From Firm-04 sp045617625 (lineage in GTDB: Bacteria; Bacillota; Clostridia; Oscillospirales; Ruminococcaceae), in contig JAZLJA010000059.1 of NCBI GenBank assembly GCA_045617625.1, positions 5,839 to 69,838 on the forward strand: 64,000 nt of DNA, read 5' to 3'. Positions 14,736-25,400 of this stretch are shown here, one piece after another. The translations under genes were made by a program, and so were the position numbers. The notes below the pieces were generated by a model. The model saw only the letters and a program-made list of their open reading frames with translations, was not told the DNA's origin and searched no databases. Numbering within the stretch: the first letter of the stretch is position 1; each line of letters opens with the position of its first letter.

Positions 14736-16664
14736 TTATGCTTCCTGCGCTGCATAGGCAGGATTGTTGACAGGCTCATCATGCAGCGGAATGGGCTGAT
14801 GATGGAACGTCGGGACAAGCTTTGCAAGCAGCTCGATCGTTTTCTGTGCGTTGTTTTCCTTTGCGGCATTGCGCAGATTGTTGAGCTGCTCCATGAAGTC
14901 GATCTGGTCAATGGCGATCTGCTTGCCAATGAAAATCTTCTTGTTGGTGGTGTTCTGCAAGCCTTCCTCGTCCATGAGAAGTTCCTCAAACAGCTTTTCG
15001 CCCGGACGCAGACCCGTGAACTTGATCTCCACATCCTTATACGGCACCTTGCCGTACATACGGATGAGGTTTTCTGCAAGCGTGGTGATCTTCACAGGCT
15101 CACCCATATCCAGCACGAAGATCTCGCCGCCCTTTGCCATCGCGCCTGCCTGAAGCACCAGCGACACCGCCTCGGGAATCGTCATGAAATAGCGGATGAT
15201 GTCAGGGTGCGTGACAGTCACAGGCTGTCCCGCTTCAATCTGCTTTTTGAACAGCGGAATGACCGAACCATGCGAACCCAGCACATTGCCGAATCGCGTG
15301 GTGACAAACTCGGTGTTGGTCTTGCTCTGTGCCATATACTGCACGATCATTTCGCAGCAGCGCTTCGAGGCACCCATCACATTGGTGGGGTTCACTGCCT
15401 TGTCCGTGGAGATCATCACAAATTTTTTCACGCGGTAGAAATCCGCGAGCGTTGCCACATTGAATGTGCCGATGATATTGTTTTTGATCGCCTCCATCGG
15501 CGAATGTTCCATCAGCGGAACATGCTTGTGCGCCGCTGCATGGAATACCAGATCAGGACGGTATGTACGGAAAATCTCGTCCATGCGGTGATAATCGCGC
15601 ACGGATGCGATCAAGGTGATCAAGTTCAGCTTGTTGCCGTACTCCATCACAAGCTCCTGCTGGATTTCGTATGCATTGTTCTCGTAGATATCAACAATGA
15701 TGACCTGCGCAGGTTCATAGAGTGCGATCTGACGCACCAGCTCAGAGCCGATGCTGCCGCCGCCGCCCGTGACCATACATACCTTGCCGCGAATCAGATT
15801 GCGGATATCTTCCTTATCAAAGGAAATGGGTTCTCTGCCCAGCAGCCCTTCCACGTCAATATCCTTGACCTGAGAGAGCAGATTGTGCTTTTCGGGATTA
15901 TCGCCCAGCACAAGCTGCGAAATGAACGGCAGCACCTTCAGCGGCAGCGACGTTGCATTGCACAGCGAGAGAATCCGTTTGCGGTCCTTTTCCTCACACG
16001 AGGGAATCGCAAAGATGATCATGTCAATTTTTTCACGCACGCAGATGGTCTGGATCTCTGCCGTGGTGCCCATGACTTCCACGCCCTGCAAAGACGTCCC
16101 GCCCAGTGTGTAATCATCATCCACGATGCACACGGGATGATAACGATATGCGGGATGGGAAGCATCCATTTTCGCATTTTCAATATCCTTGAGCAGCATT
16201 TTCGCTGCTTGTCCCGCGCCGATGATCATAACACGCGTATAGGAACCGTCAGTTCTGACGATCATTTTCTGATCGTTCAAGAATGCACGGCGGAACACCA
16301 ACCGAAAGACAGAGGTGGCAATCAGACCGAATGCTCCAAAGAAGATCCAGAACAGCACACCCAGCGGCTTGCCTGTCAGCAGCATGAACGATGCCGCAAG
16401 CACCGAACCGCTGCAAACGCCGTACAGGCAGCGGAGATAATCGGTTTTGTTGGCGTGCCGCCACTGTTTTGCATAGGCTCCTGTGATCCAGAGCGTCATC
16501 ATGCAAAGCACGGTGCCGACAAGTGATGCGAGCGCTGCGGACGCAGACGATACCTCGCCCACTCCCAGCAGCGAAAGAACAAACTGCGAAACAATCCCGC
16601 AGGTGACAAGCATGACAAAGTCAGCCGCCATCAGGATCAACTTACGATGATTGATGCGAAACAC
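14736..16664 (-). CDS. Membrane-bound UDP-sugar 4,6-dehydratase, CapD/FlaA1 family
   Basis: This 642-residue polytopic protein makes modified UDP-sugars for surface polysaccharide or glycan. Four N-terminal membrane helices (about residues 10-115) precede a CoA-binding-like Rossmann domain (VMIIGAGQAAKMLLKDIE). The large C-terminal SDR domain follows, with MVTGGGGSIGSELVRQI, FHAAAHKHVPLMEHSP and STDKAVNPTNVMGASKR. The last carries the altered S-M-K style active site of 4,6-dehydratases such as PglF and WbpM. The start is GTG 16664 with AGGGG about 11 nt upstream; no better start is visible. It is a single gene with its own terminator and no glycosyltransferase neighbours. Confidence 0.9.
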   Translation of the reverse strand: MFRINHRKLILMAADFVMLVTCGIVSQFVLSLLGVGEVSSASAALASLVGTVLCMMTLWITGAYAKQWRHANKTDYLRCLYGVCSGSVLAASFMLLTGKPLGVLFWIFFGAFGLIATSVFRLVFRRAFLNDQKMIVRTDGSYTRVMIIGAGQAAKMLLKDIENAKMDASHPAYRYHPVCIVDDDYTLGGTSLQGVEVMGTTAEIQTICVREKIDMIIFAIPSCEEKDRKRILSLCNATSLPLKVLPFISQLVLGDNPEKHNLLSQVKDIDVEGLLGREPISFDKEDIRNLIRGKVCMVTGGGGSIGSELVRQIALYEPAQVIIVDIYENNAYEIQQELVMEYGNKLNLITLIASVRDYHRMDEIFRTYRPDLVFHAAAHKHVPLMEHSPMEAIKNNIIGTFNVATLADFYRVKKFVMISTDKAVNPTNVMGASKRCCEMIVQYMAQSKTNTEFVTTRFGNVLGSHGSVIPLFKKQIEAGQPVTVTHPDIIRYFMTIPEAVSLVLQAGAMAKGGEIFVLDMGEPVKITTLAENLIRMYGKVPYKDVEIKFTGLRPGEKLFEELLMDEEGLQNTTNKKIFIGKQIAIDQIDFMEQLNNLRNAAKENNAQKTIELLAKLVPTFHHQPIPLHDEPVNNPAYAAQEA

Positions 16665-16875
16665 GATGTATCAAGCCCCTTTTGATATATATTTTCCCTG
16701 TTTCTTTTCACTTCCGGTATATCTCTTTCGCTTTTCTTTCTGTTTCTTATTTCCCAAATGCCATTGTATCATGAATCTGCTGAAAAATCAATGATTCCGC
16801 ATTCCTCTTTTTTTATTTTCGGGGATATGCGCATCATGCACAAAACGCGCAAATGATTTTTATACAGAATCACAA

Positions 16876-17499
16876 TCAATTCTGCGAGTATCGAATCATC
16901 TCTTTCAAGATATCCGTTGCTGCCACGATGCCGAGCTTTCCCGTGTTCAGCACCATGTGATAATTGGAGCGTGCGCCCCAGTCTGCGCCTGTGTAATAAT
17001 TGTAATGCCGCCGCCTTGCCTTATCGTGTTTTGCCACGATCGACGCAGCTTTTTCAGGTGTGACCCCGAGTTCCTCCACCGTGCGCTTGACACGGAAATC
17101 CATATCTGCGGTGATGAACACACTGAACAGATTCGGATTGTCACGGAGAATATAATCTGCACACCGCCCCACAAAAATCGAGGACGGATGCTCAGATGCC
17201 AGAGTGGTGATGATCTTGCTTTGCGTGAGGAATACGTAATCCTGCGGCACTGCCTCCACATCCCCTGCATGATAGTAGGGGGAATATGCACCCGTGACGG
17301 CAATGTTGAACAGGAACGAATTGGTCATACGCTCCTCATTTTCCTGAATGAACTTGGTGGAATAGCCGCATTTATCCGCTGTCATGTCAATCAGCTTGCG
17401 GTCATAAACGGGGATATCCGTGTAAAAATCCGAGAGACGCTGTGCAATTTCCCTGCCGCCGCTTCCGTATTCACGCGAAATTGTCAGGATTATCGACAT
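16876..17499 (-). CDS. Cytidylate kinase-like protein
   Basis: This 207-residue P-loop protein belongs to the cytidylate-kinase-like group common in clostridia. The N-terminus MSIILTISREYGSGGREIA carries the P-loop variant REYGSGGREI. PVYDRKLIDMTADKCG, IFVGRCADYIL and ITADMDFRVKRTVEELG match the nucleotide-binding and lid regions. The lid DKARRRHYNYYTGADWG is intact, and NYHMVLNTGKLG closes the core. The physiological substrate of this subfamily is not certain; it is distinct from the canonical Cmk. ATG 17499 is chosen because the family starts at this methionine, with GAAAGG about 14 nt upstream. Confidence 0.85.
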   Translation of the reverse strand: MSIILTISREYGSGGREIAQRLSDFYTDIPVYDRKLIDMTADKCGYSTKFIQENEERMTNSFLFNIAVTGAYSPYYHAGDVEAVPQDYVFLTQSKIITTLASEHPSSIFVGRCADYILRDNPNLFSVFITADMDFRVKRTVEELGVTPEKAASIVAKHDKARRRHYNYYTGADWGARSNYHMVLNTGKLGIVAATDILKEMIRYSQN

Positions 17500-17598
17500 A
17501 CAATCACCCAGCCTTTCCATGTTGTCTAAATGCTCACATATTTAATTGTTAAGGATTGACAAATTCTTAATAGAATCGACATATGTTTCTTTGCGTTT

Positions 17599-17627
17599 AT
17601 TATATCACCCTTTTTCCGATTTGTCAA
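17599..17627 (-). promoter_or_regulatory. Sigma-A promoter of the cytidylate-kinase-like gene
   Basis: TTGACA (17627-17622), 17 nt, TATAAT (17604-17599) on the minus strand: consensus. Confidence 0.85.
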
Positions 17628-17678
17628 TGATTTGGAAAAATTTACCTGGATTTAATATTCAGGCTTTTTTCTGCGGCA

Positions 17679-17707
17679 TTGCAATCTGCGGGAAAATGTG
17701 GTATAAT
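17679..17707 (+). promoter_or_regulatory. Sigma-A promoter of the leucine-rich-repeat gene
   Basis: TTGCAA (17679-17684), 17 nt, TATAAT (17702-17707), about 50 nt before the start codon. Confidence 0.75.
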
Positions 17708-17757
17708 AGGGTGAATTTCCTCATCACATACCATTTCTATAGAAAGGATGTGCCGCC

Positions 17758-19080
17758 ATGCCATTTGAATTTCACGCATACAAGAGCTGCGGCGCTCTGA
17801 TATACAACTTCATCACAGGCGGCGCTGTCGAGATCATGGCGTGCCTGCCCGGGTTTGCCGAGATCGACATTCCCCCGATGATCGACAGCTGCCCTGTCAC
17901 CAAAATTCACAAGCGTGCGTTTTCCGATAACACCTCGCTTGCCCGCATCTCCTTCCCCGATTGTCTTGAGGAGATCGGCGAATACGCCTTTCGCGGCTGT
18001 GAGAAATTGCAGGAGATCGTGCTGCCGGATGGTCTGAAAATCATCGAAGATTCGTGCTTTGCGCAGTGCTTCCAACTGAAATCCGTGCAGCTGCCCGCAA
18101 AACTCGAAACCATCGGCACTTGCGCGTTCAAAGACTGCGTTTCCCTCAAGGGCATCGACATTCCCGAAGCCTGCACCGAAATCGCGCCCGATGCCTTTCA
18201 GGAATGCCCGAGCTTGGCTTATTTTCACGTATCACCTGACAATCCGTTATTCGCAAGCGACGACGGCATTCTCTATAACAAAGACAAATCACTGCTGCTT
18301 TGCTGCCCTGAATACCGCCATCAGCCCGTGTTTCTGGCGGCAGGCACAGAATTCGCCCCCGAAGCATTCGACCGCTGTATGTGGATCCCCGCTGTGGAAG
18401 CCGCTCCGGACCACGAATCCTATGCCTCCGAGGACGGTGTGCTTTACGACAAATCCATGACAACGCTGCTGTTTTTACCGCAGGGGCGCAGAAAAGTGCT
18501 CTTTCTGCGGGCGGATACCGTGGACATCGCGGAACACGCCCTCGACCAGAGCTTTCTGCCCGTCATGCAAACCGTCGAGGGCGTTGTCGATTTCGCGTGG
18601 ATCGACTGCTGCTCCCTCCCCTACTTCGATGTCGATGAGGACAACCCTGCGTTCTCTGACTTCTGCGGCGTGCTCTACGACAAGGAACAGACCGTTTTGA
18701 TCGCCTGCTACGGCGGCTTTCGCGGCGAACTCGTCATCCCCGATACCGTCAGCGTCATTGACTGCGGCGCGGTCTCGGGCTGCGGCGGCGTCACGGATAT
18801 CCTGCTCCCCGATGATCTGCAGATCATCGACAACGCCGCATTTGCAAGCTGCACCGCCCTCCGATGCGCCGATATCCCCGCTTCCGTCACAAACATCGGT
18901 GAGGAGGCTTTTCTCAACTGCTTTGCACTGGAATCGGTCATCATCCGAAACCCCGCCGCCGAAATCGGCGCGGATGCGTTCACCGGCTGCCTGAGTCTCA
19001 CCATCTGCGGAAAAAAAGGCAGCACCGCCGAACAATTCGCGGAAGAAGGCGCATTCGTTTTTCGTGTGCTGGAGGAATAA
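17758..19080 (+). CDS. BspA-type leucine-rich-repeat protein, cytosolic
   Basis: This 440-residue protein is built mostly of LRR_5 (BspA-like) repeats of about 23 residues, such as AFSDNTSLARISFPDCLEEI, AFRGCEKLQEIVLPDGLKII and AFASCTALRCADIPASVTNI. The repeats occupy about residues 45-155 and 320-420. A middle section (about 160-310) holds three DDGILYNKD-like motifs. The start is ATG 17758 with GAAAGGATG upstream. There is no signal peptide, anchor or membrane span, so unlike many BspA proteins it should stay in the cytosol. It lies 30 nt upstream of addB and may be cotranscribed. The binding partner is unknown. Confidence 0.85.
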   Translation: MPFEFHAYKSCGALIYNFITGGAVEIMACLPGFAEIDIPPMIDSCPVTKIHKRAFSDNTSLARISFPDCLEEIGEYAFRGCEKLQEIVLPDGLKIIEDSCFAQCFQLKSVQLPAKLETIGTCAFKDCVSLKGIDIPEACTEIAPDAFQECPSLAYFHVSPDNPLFASDDGILYNKDKSLLLCCPEYRHQPVFLAAGTEFAPEAFDRCMWIPAVEAAPDHESYASEDGVLYDKSMTTLLFLPQGRRKVLFLRADTVDIAEHALDQSFLPVMQTVEGVVDFAWIDCCSLPYFDVDEDNPAFSDFCGVLYDKEQTVLIACYGGFRGELVIPDTVSVIDCGAVSGCGGVTDILLPDDLQIIDNAAFASCTALRCADIPASVTNIGEEAFLNCFALESVIIRNPAAEIGADAFTGCLSLTICGKKGSTAEQFAEEGAFVFRVLEE

Positions 19081-19110
19081 ATCACCCGAACGGAAAGGAG
19101 CGTTTCACCC

Positions 19111-22100
19111 ATGCTGCATATTCTTTACGGCGGTGCGGGATGCGGAAAATCGCACAAGATCACGGAGATCGTGCGCGATGCACTGGCGAATGCCCGAAAT
19201 GTCCACACCCTTGTCCCCGAACAGTTCGCATTTACATACGACAAAAATCTCTACACTGCCCTTGGTGCCGCGGATTTTAACCGCGTGCGCACGGGCAGTT
19301 TTCGCAGTGTCACGGCGGAGATCCTCACCGAAATCGCAGCCGAGCCACGCGATGCCGCAAACGATGTGGTGAAAACCGTCGTGCTGCACCGCGTGCTGCA
19401 ATCACTCGCAAAAGACAATGCCCTGCGGTATTACGGCGGACAGGCTGACCAGCCTGCGTTTTTTGCCGAACTGCAAAAACAACTCTCGGAACTGATGCAG
19501 TCGGGCGAAACACCGGAAACGCTCGCGGATGCCGCAAGCCGCATGGAGGGTGCCCTGCCCGAAAAAATTCTCGATATTGCACGCATTTACGCGGATTATC
19601 TCAGAGATCTGGAACGGTTCAATATGCGCGACACCCTCTGCGACACCATCACCGCCGCTGCCGCTGCCGACGGCACCGACTTCTTCCGCGGCGTCACCCT
19701 CTGCATCGACGAGTTTGAATCGTTCACGGGCGAACAATATGCCATGCTCGAAGTCATGCTCCGCACCTGCGATGATGTGTGGTTCGCCCTGCGCACCGAT
19801 GACCCCGATGCCCCCGATTTCTCGCGGTTCGATGCCGTCAACCAGACCTGCCGCCGCCTGCACAGACTGGCAAAGGAAACAGATACCCCCTGCGAATGGA
19901 TCCCGCTCACCGAGCAGCACCGTTTCGAGGAACCGTCCCTTGCCCATCTGAGCCGACATATCCTCACCGCCGAGCTCCCGCCCTTTGCCGACGCTTCCGC
20001 CGTGACTGTCTGTGAGGCGCGTGACATGACCCTCGAAGTCGAATACACCGCCGCGATGATCCGCAGACTGCTGACATCACATCAGGCAAAAGCACGCGAT
20101 ATCATGGTCGTCACACACGATCTGTCCGCCTACGGCGCACAACTGGAAGCCGCTTTTTCACGGTATGAGATCCCGTTTTTCATGGATCTGCACCGCAGCG
20201 TGCTGCACACCGCCGTGATGAAACTGCCGCTTTGTCTGCTGACGCTCGCAAACCGCATCACCACCGAACAAGTCCTGCTGTATCTGAAAACACAGCTCTC
20301 GCCGCTGCATCCTGCCGTCGCGGCAGAACTTGAAAATTACGCTTTTACTTGGGATATCGAATCCGACCGGTGGGAACGCCCCTTTGCACCCGAAACGGAC
20401 CCCTCCGGACATATGGAGGAAACCAGACAAGCGATCATTGCCCCGATCCTCAAACTGCGCGAACGCATCGGGGGCGGCAAAAAGCCCGCGGACGGCGCGA
20501 AAATCTGTGAGGCACTCTATCGCTGCATCGACGAGGAAAATATCCCCATGCGCATCGGCGGACTTGCTGAACGAATGAAATCGGGCGGCGATGTGCCGGG
20601 CGGACGTGCCCTGCGCAGACTCTGGAATCGCTTCACGGAACTGCTCGATTCCCTGCACGATGCCCTCGCTGATACCCCCGTGACGCCCGTGCAGCTCTCG
20701 GCGCTGCTGACGACCGTGCTGCGGCAGAATCAGATCGCCCTGCCACCGCAGACACTCGATGCCGTGACCGTGCAGACCGCCGCCGCCGCTCGCTACGATG
20801 CGCCGAAAATCGTGTTTGTGCTGGGCGTCAACGAGGAGGCTTTCCCCGCAAGCATCGCAGGCGGCGGATTCTTCTCCGAGCAGGAACGCGCACTGCTTGC
20901 CGAACAGGGCGTGGAGCTTTCCCGCTCCGTGCGCGACCTTTGCGCCGATGAACGCCTGATCGTCTACAAAACCCTTTCGGCACCCTCACAGCACCTCTAT
21001 CTCTGCTATCCGCTTGCCTCCGAAAGCGGCAGACACCTCAAGGAATCTTCCGTCTTACAGCAGATCTTCAAGCTTCTCCCCGCCACGCAGACCGACTACG
21101 CCGACCGCATGGGCACTGCGTTCTATGTCTCCACGAAAGCTGCGGCATATTACAGCTTTGTGCAGGATTACGCCGTCTCCAAACGCGACCGCGAAACCAT
21201 CCGTGCGATGCTTTCAAAATCACCCGAGGACGCCCTGCGCCTCGAAAAACTGCGCCGCACCACTGACCCGTCCCGTCTCAGTGTCACGAAAAAAGAGCTG
21301 ATGCGTCGTTTGACAGGTGATTCCATCACCGTTTCAGCAACGCAGATCGAAAATACCATGCAGTGCCCGTTCAAGGGGTTCTGCGAAAACGGACTGAAAC
21401 TTTATATCCGCCGCAAAAACAACATCAACGGGCTTTCAACAGGCAATCTCGTGCATTTCTGCATGGAAAAACTGTTCGTCACTTATCCGACACGCGAGGC
21501 GTTTCTTGCCCTCAAACCCGATGAACTGCGGCATCACGCTCAAATCTGCGCCGACGAATTTCTCCGAGACGAACTGGGCGGCGCGAACGGCAGACCAAAA
21601 CGATTCCTGCAAAGCTATCAGCGGCTGACCAACCGCATGACCATGCTCCTGCGCCACACGCAAGCCGAAATGGCACAATCGAAATTCACCCCCGATGCCT
21701 GCGAAGCGGTCATCGGCAGACTGGGCGAAAATGTCGGAACTGCGCCCTTTCAGATGACGCTTGCAAACGGCATGAAACTGATCCTCAACGGCAAGATCGA
21801 CCGCGTGGACCTCTGCGACATCGACGGCAAAACGTATCTGCGCATCGTCGATTATAAAACGCGTGCCAAGCAGTTCAGTCTCGCAGATATCTTCTACGGG
21901 CTGAATTTGCAGATGCTCCTCTATCTGTTTGCTCTGCTCGACGGCGCAGAACAATATCAAAATGCTGAACCTGCGGGCGTTTTGTATATGCCTGCTGCCG
22001 CCCCTGACAGCAAGCGTTCCCGCGGCGACGCACTTTCTGCCGCCGAATATCTCAATCAATATTTTCGCATGAGCGGCACCGTGCTTTGCGACAGAGGCAT

Positions 22101-22491
22101 TCTCTCCGCAATGGAGGAAAACATCGCAGGTGTGTATATTCCGGCACAGCTTTCCCCCGAGGATACAGGCGTGGGCGAGCCCGTTTTGACCGAGGATTCA
22201 CAGGTGTTTGGTGCGCACCAGATGCAAAAACTTCGGAAATACGTGGAGAAAGTGGTGGCTGACTGCATCACCGCCTACGCCGAGGGCAATGTCGCGCCCA
22301 ACCCGATGAAAAAACGGCAGAACGGCGATAAATTCTACGCAGATGCGTGTGAATACTGCAATTATCGCGGAATCTGCGGCGTGGACATCAGCAATGCCGC
22401 CTATGCACCGCTTTGCCGTGTGTCCGATGACGAAAAAAATACCATCGCAAAAATGCGTGCGATCATGGACGGAGAGGAGGTCATGCAATGA
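19111..22491 (+). CDS. addB: ATP-dependent helicase/nuclease subunit AddB
   Basis: This is the partner of AddA in the RecBCD-type complex that resects double-strand breaks up to Chi-like sites. It is 1126 residues. The N-terminal P-loop GGAGCGKSHKI is at about residues 6-16. Central UvrD-like remnants include FVLGVNEEAFPASIAGGG. A C-terminal RecB-type nuclease carries LRIVDYKTRAKQFSLAD and GLNLQMLLYLFAL. Cys residues for an iron-sulfur cluster are visible before and after the nuclease (TMQCPFKGFCENG and CEYCNYRGICG). The start is ATG 19111 with GAAAGGAG. Its stop overlaps the addA start (ATGA), which ensures paired synthesis. Confidence 0.96.
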   Translation: MLHILYGGAGCGKSHKITEIVRDALANARNVHTLVPEQFAFTYDKNLYTALGAADFNRVRTGSFRSVTAEILTEIAAEPRDAANDVVKTVVLHRVLQSLAKDNALRYYGGQADQPAFFAELQKQLSELMQSGETPETLADAASRMEGALPEKILDIARIYADYLRDLERFNMRDTLCDTITAAAAADGTDFFRGVTLCIDEFESFTGEQYAMLEVMLRTCDDVWFALRTDDPDAPDFSRFDAVNQTCRRLHRLAKETDTPCEWIPLTEQHRFEEPSLAHLSRHILTAELPPFADASAVTVCEARDMTLEVEYTAAMIRRLLTSHQAKARDIMVVTHDLSAYGAQLEAAFSRYEIPFFMDLHRSVLHTAVMKLPLCLLTLANRITTEQVLLYLKTQLSPLHPAVAAELENYAFTWDIESDRWERPFAPETDPSGHMEETRQAIIAPILKLRERIGGGKKPADGAKICEALYRCIDEENIPMRIGGLAERMKSGGDVPGGRALRRLWNRFTELLDSLHDALADTPVTPVQLSALLTTVLRQNQIALPPQTLDAVTVQTAAAARYDAPKIVFVLGVNEEAFPASIAGGGFFSEQERALLAEQGVELSRSVRDLCADERLIVYKTLSAPSQHLYLCYPLASESGRHLKESSVLQQIFKLLPATQTDYADRMGTAFYVSTKAAAYYSFVQDYAVSKRDRETIRAMLSKSPEDALRLEKLRRTTDPSRLSVTKKELMRRLTGDSITVSATQIENTMQCPFKGFCENGLKLYIRRKNNINGLSTGNLVHFCMEKLFVTYPTREAFLALKPDELRHHAQICADEFLRDELGGANGRPKRFLQSYQRLTNRMTMLLRHTQAEMAQSKFTPDACEAVIGRLGENVGTAPFQMTLANGMKLILNGKIDRVDLCDIDGKTYLRIVDYKTRAKQFSLADIFYGLNLQMLLYLFALLDGAEQYQNAEPAGVLYMPAAAPDSKRSRGDALSAAEYLNQYFRMSGTVLCDRGILSAMEENIAGVYIPAQLSPEDTGVGEPVLTEDSQVFGAHQMQKLRKYVEKVVADCITAYAEGNVAPNPMKKRQNGDKFYADACEYCNYRGICGVDISNAAYAPLCRVSDDEKNTIAKMRAIMDGEEVMQ

Positions 22492-25400
22492 GAAACTGGA
22501 CGCCCGAACAATCTGCGGCAATTCACGCCGACGGCGCATCGCTTGTGCTCAGTGCGGCGGCAGGCAGCGGCAAAACCGCTGTGCTGGTCGAACGGCTGAT
22601 CCGCCTGCTCTCGGACACCGAACACACCACCCCCGCCGAGCATCTCGTGGTCGTCACCTTCACCAACGATGCCGCCGCAGAAGTGCGAAACCGCCTCAAC
22701 CTCGCTCTCACCGCCAAAATGGAACAATCCCCCGAAAACGACTGGCTGCGGCGTCAGCAAACCATGCTGCAAAGTGCCCACATCTCGACCATCCACAGCT
22801 TTTGCTTTGACCTGCTCCGCGAACAATTCGCCGATGCAGGACTTTCCGCAGGCTTTCGTATCATCGACGAGAACGAGGAAAAACTGTTCCGTGCCGATGC
22901 GCTTTCGGTGGTCATGGAGGATTTCAGCCGCCGTGCAGAGGAAGATGAAAACGTCGCAGATGCAAAGAAAATGCTGCTTGATGCATTTTGCACCAAAGAT
23001 GACACGCCCCTCGAAGAACTGCTGCTCGCACTCTATGGCTGCGTGGAATCTGCACCGTTTGGCGATACGCTGCTCCTCGAAGCGGCTGATGCCTGCCAGG
23101 GCGAAAAAATGCGCGACTGCGCACTTTCATTCATTTCCGCTCAGCTCGACGACATCTCCATGCTGCAATCCCGCGCAATGGAACTGATGCTGCCCATCTG
23201 CACGGAAAAGCAAATCGCCGTGCTTGCCGATGACATCGCCGTCACCGACCGTCTGCGCGGTGCAGTCGATGCCAAAGATACCGCACAGATCGGCAAAATT
23301 CTCGAATCTATGGAGTTTTCCAGATTTTCGCTGCCCCGTGCCGCCGCCGTCAAGGAAACCGCCGACATGGTCGGCGCACTGCGCAGCCACGCAAAAGAAC
23401 TGCTCTGCAAATTACAGTCGCTTGCGCTGCCGTTTCGGTTTGCGTCGGCTGATTTGCCGCGCCTTGCCGCTTTGCTCCGCGCCCTCTATGGTCTTGTGAA
23501 AAACTTTGATGATACGCTGTTTCTCATCAAGCAAGAGCGCGGTGCAATCGGATTCGGTGATGCCATGCGTCTTGCGCTCAAGCTGCTTGCCACACGCTCA
23601 CCTGACGGCGAAATCTGCAAAACACCCCTCGCCGAACGACTCTCACAGCAGTATGCCTGCATCATGATCGACGAGTTTCAGGACGCCGACAACCAGCAAG
23701 ACCTGATTTTCCGTATGCTTTCCCGCGGCGGCGATGCCTCGCATTACGGCGACAATCTGTTCGTCGTCGGCGACAGCAAACAGTGCATTTACCGCTTCCG
23801 CAATGCAAACCCCAACAATTTTTACCGCGCCATGCGTGAGGGCAAACCCTATGTGTCGCCCATTCTCACCGAAAACACCTGCATCCATTTGAACCGCAAT
23901 TTCCGCAGCGCAAAAGAGGTCGTGGAACTGGTCAACGCGGTGTTCACGCCCCTGATGACCGAACAGGTCGGCGAGATTTGCTACGACGAAACACAGAAGC
24001 TCGTGCAGGGTGCTGAATATCCTGCGGACAGCCGACCGATCGAAATTTTGCTGCTGCCCAAATCCGTGAAAGGCATTGCCGACGAACCATATGCCGTCGC
24101 GGCGCGGATCGCTTGGCACCTCGCGCAGAAAACACCCGTACTCGGTGCCGATGGCAGTTATCGCCCATGCCGTCCGCGCGATTTTCTCATTCTGCTGCGC
24201 ACCTCCACGAGTATGGCGCATTTTGCACAGGCACTTTCCGATGCGGGAATCCCAGTTTGTCCCACCGAACAGGCAAGCTATCTCGGCTCGCAGGAAATCA
24301 CGCTGCTGCTGGATATTCTTCGCGCCGTTGACAATCCGCTGCTCGATATTTCGGTGACGGCGGCAATGCTCTCCCCGATGTTCGGTTTCACCGTCGATGA
24401 CCTCATCGCGGTGCGCCTTGCAGAACGAAAAAAAAGTCTGTTTCAAGGAATGCAGACACTCGCTGCGGCAGAGGATACGGAAGCCGCGCTGCGGCAAAAA
24501 TGTACGGATTTCCTCGATTTTCTGGAATCCATGCGACTGTTCTCGGCAATGGAGACACCCGAACAACTCATCCGCCGCATTTATCAGCAAACGGATTTTC
24601 TCGGGCTGATGCAGATGACCGCAAACGGCGAACAGAAAAAGGCAAATCTGCGCACGCTCACCACCTACGCACGGCAGTTTGAGGAAAACCGCGGCGGCGG
24701 ACTCTCTGCGTTCCTGCGCTATCTCGATGCGATTTTATCACGCAAAAACGACCTTTCCGCAGGCTCTGCCCCCGCCGTCTCCGAGGACGTTGTCAGCATC
24801 AAGACCATTCATAAATCGAAAGGTCTGGAGGCACCGTTTGTCATTCTTGCCGAATCGGACACGGCGTTTTCCAACAAGGACAGCCAGAAGCCCTATCAGT
24901 TTCACGCTTCGCTCGGATTCGGATTCAAACTCTACGACCCCGACGAATACACACGCGGCGTGACACTGCCCTACGAACTCATCGCGGCGCAAAACCGCAA
25001 AGAAGCCCTCAGCGAGGAACTGCGCCTGCTTTATGTTGCGCTCACCCGCGCCCGCGAACATCTGATTTTGCCCATCGTTTTTTCAAACAGCTACGTCAAA
25101 AACGCAGACAGTTTCATGCTGGAGCAAATGGCATTCGGGGGACAGACCGATGTCCTGACACGGTCTGCGGGCTCCATGCGCGATTGGCTGCTCATGGCTC
25201 TGCTCCGCAATCCCGAATGTGAGGCTCTGCGCCGCGGCATGGGACTGGAAAAGCGTCCTGACAACGACAAACTGCCGAAAATCTCGGCGGTCACGGATGT
25301 CATTGAGACGGAAGAAATCAACGCTTTTTCTGAAGAATCGACGGTGCCTGATGCCGAGACCTCCATCGACCCTGCACTGCTCGAAACGCTTCAGGCGCAA

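Noticed and set aside
14454..16526. A 690-codon plus-strand frame opposite the CapD-type gene and dpaA start
   Set aside because: It spans two genes and a terminator on the other strand and has no start signal.
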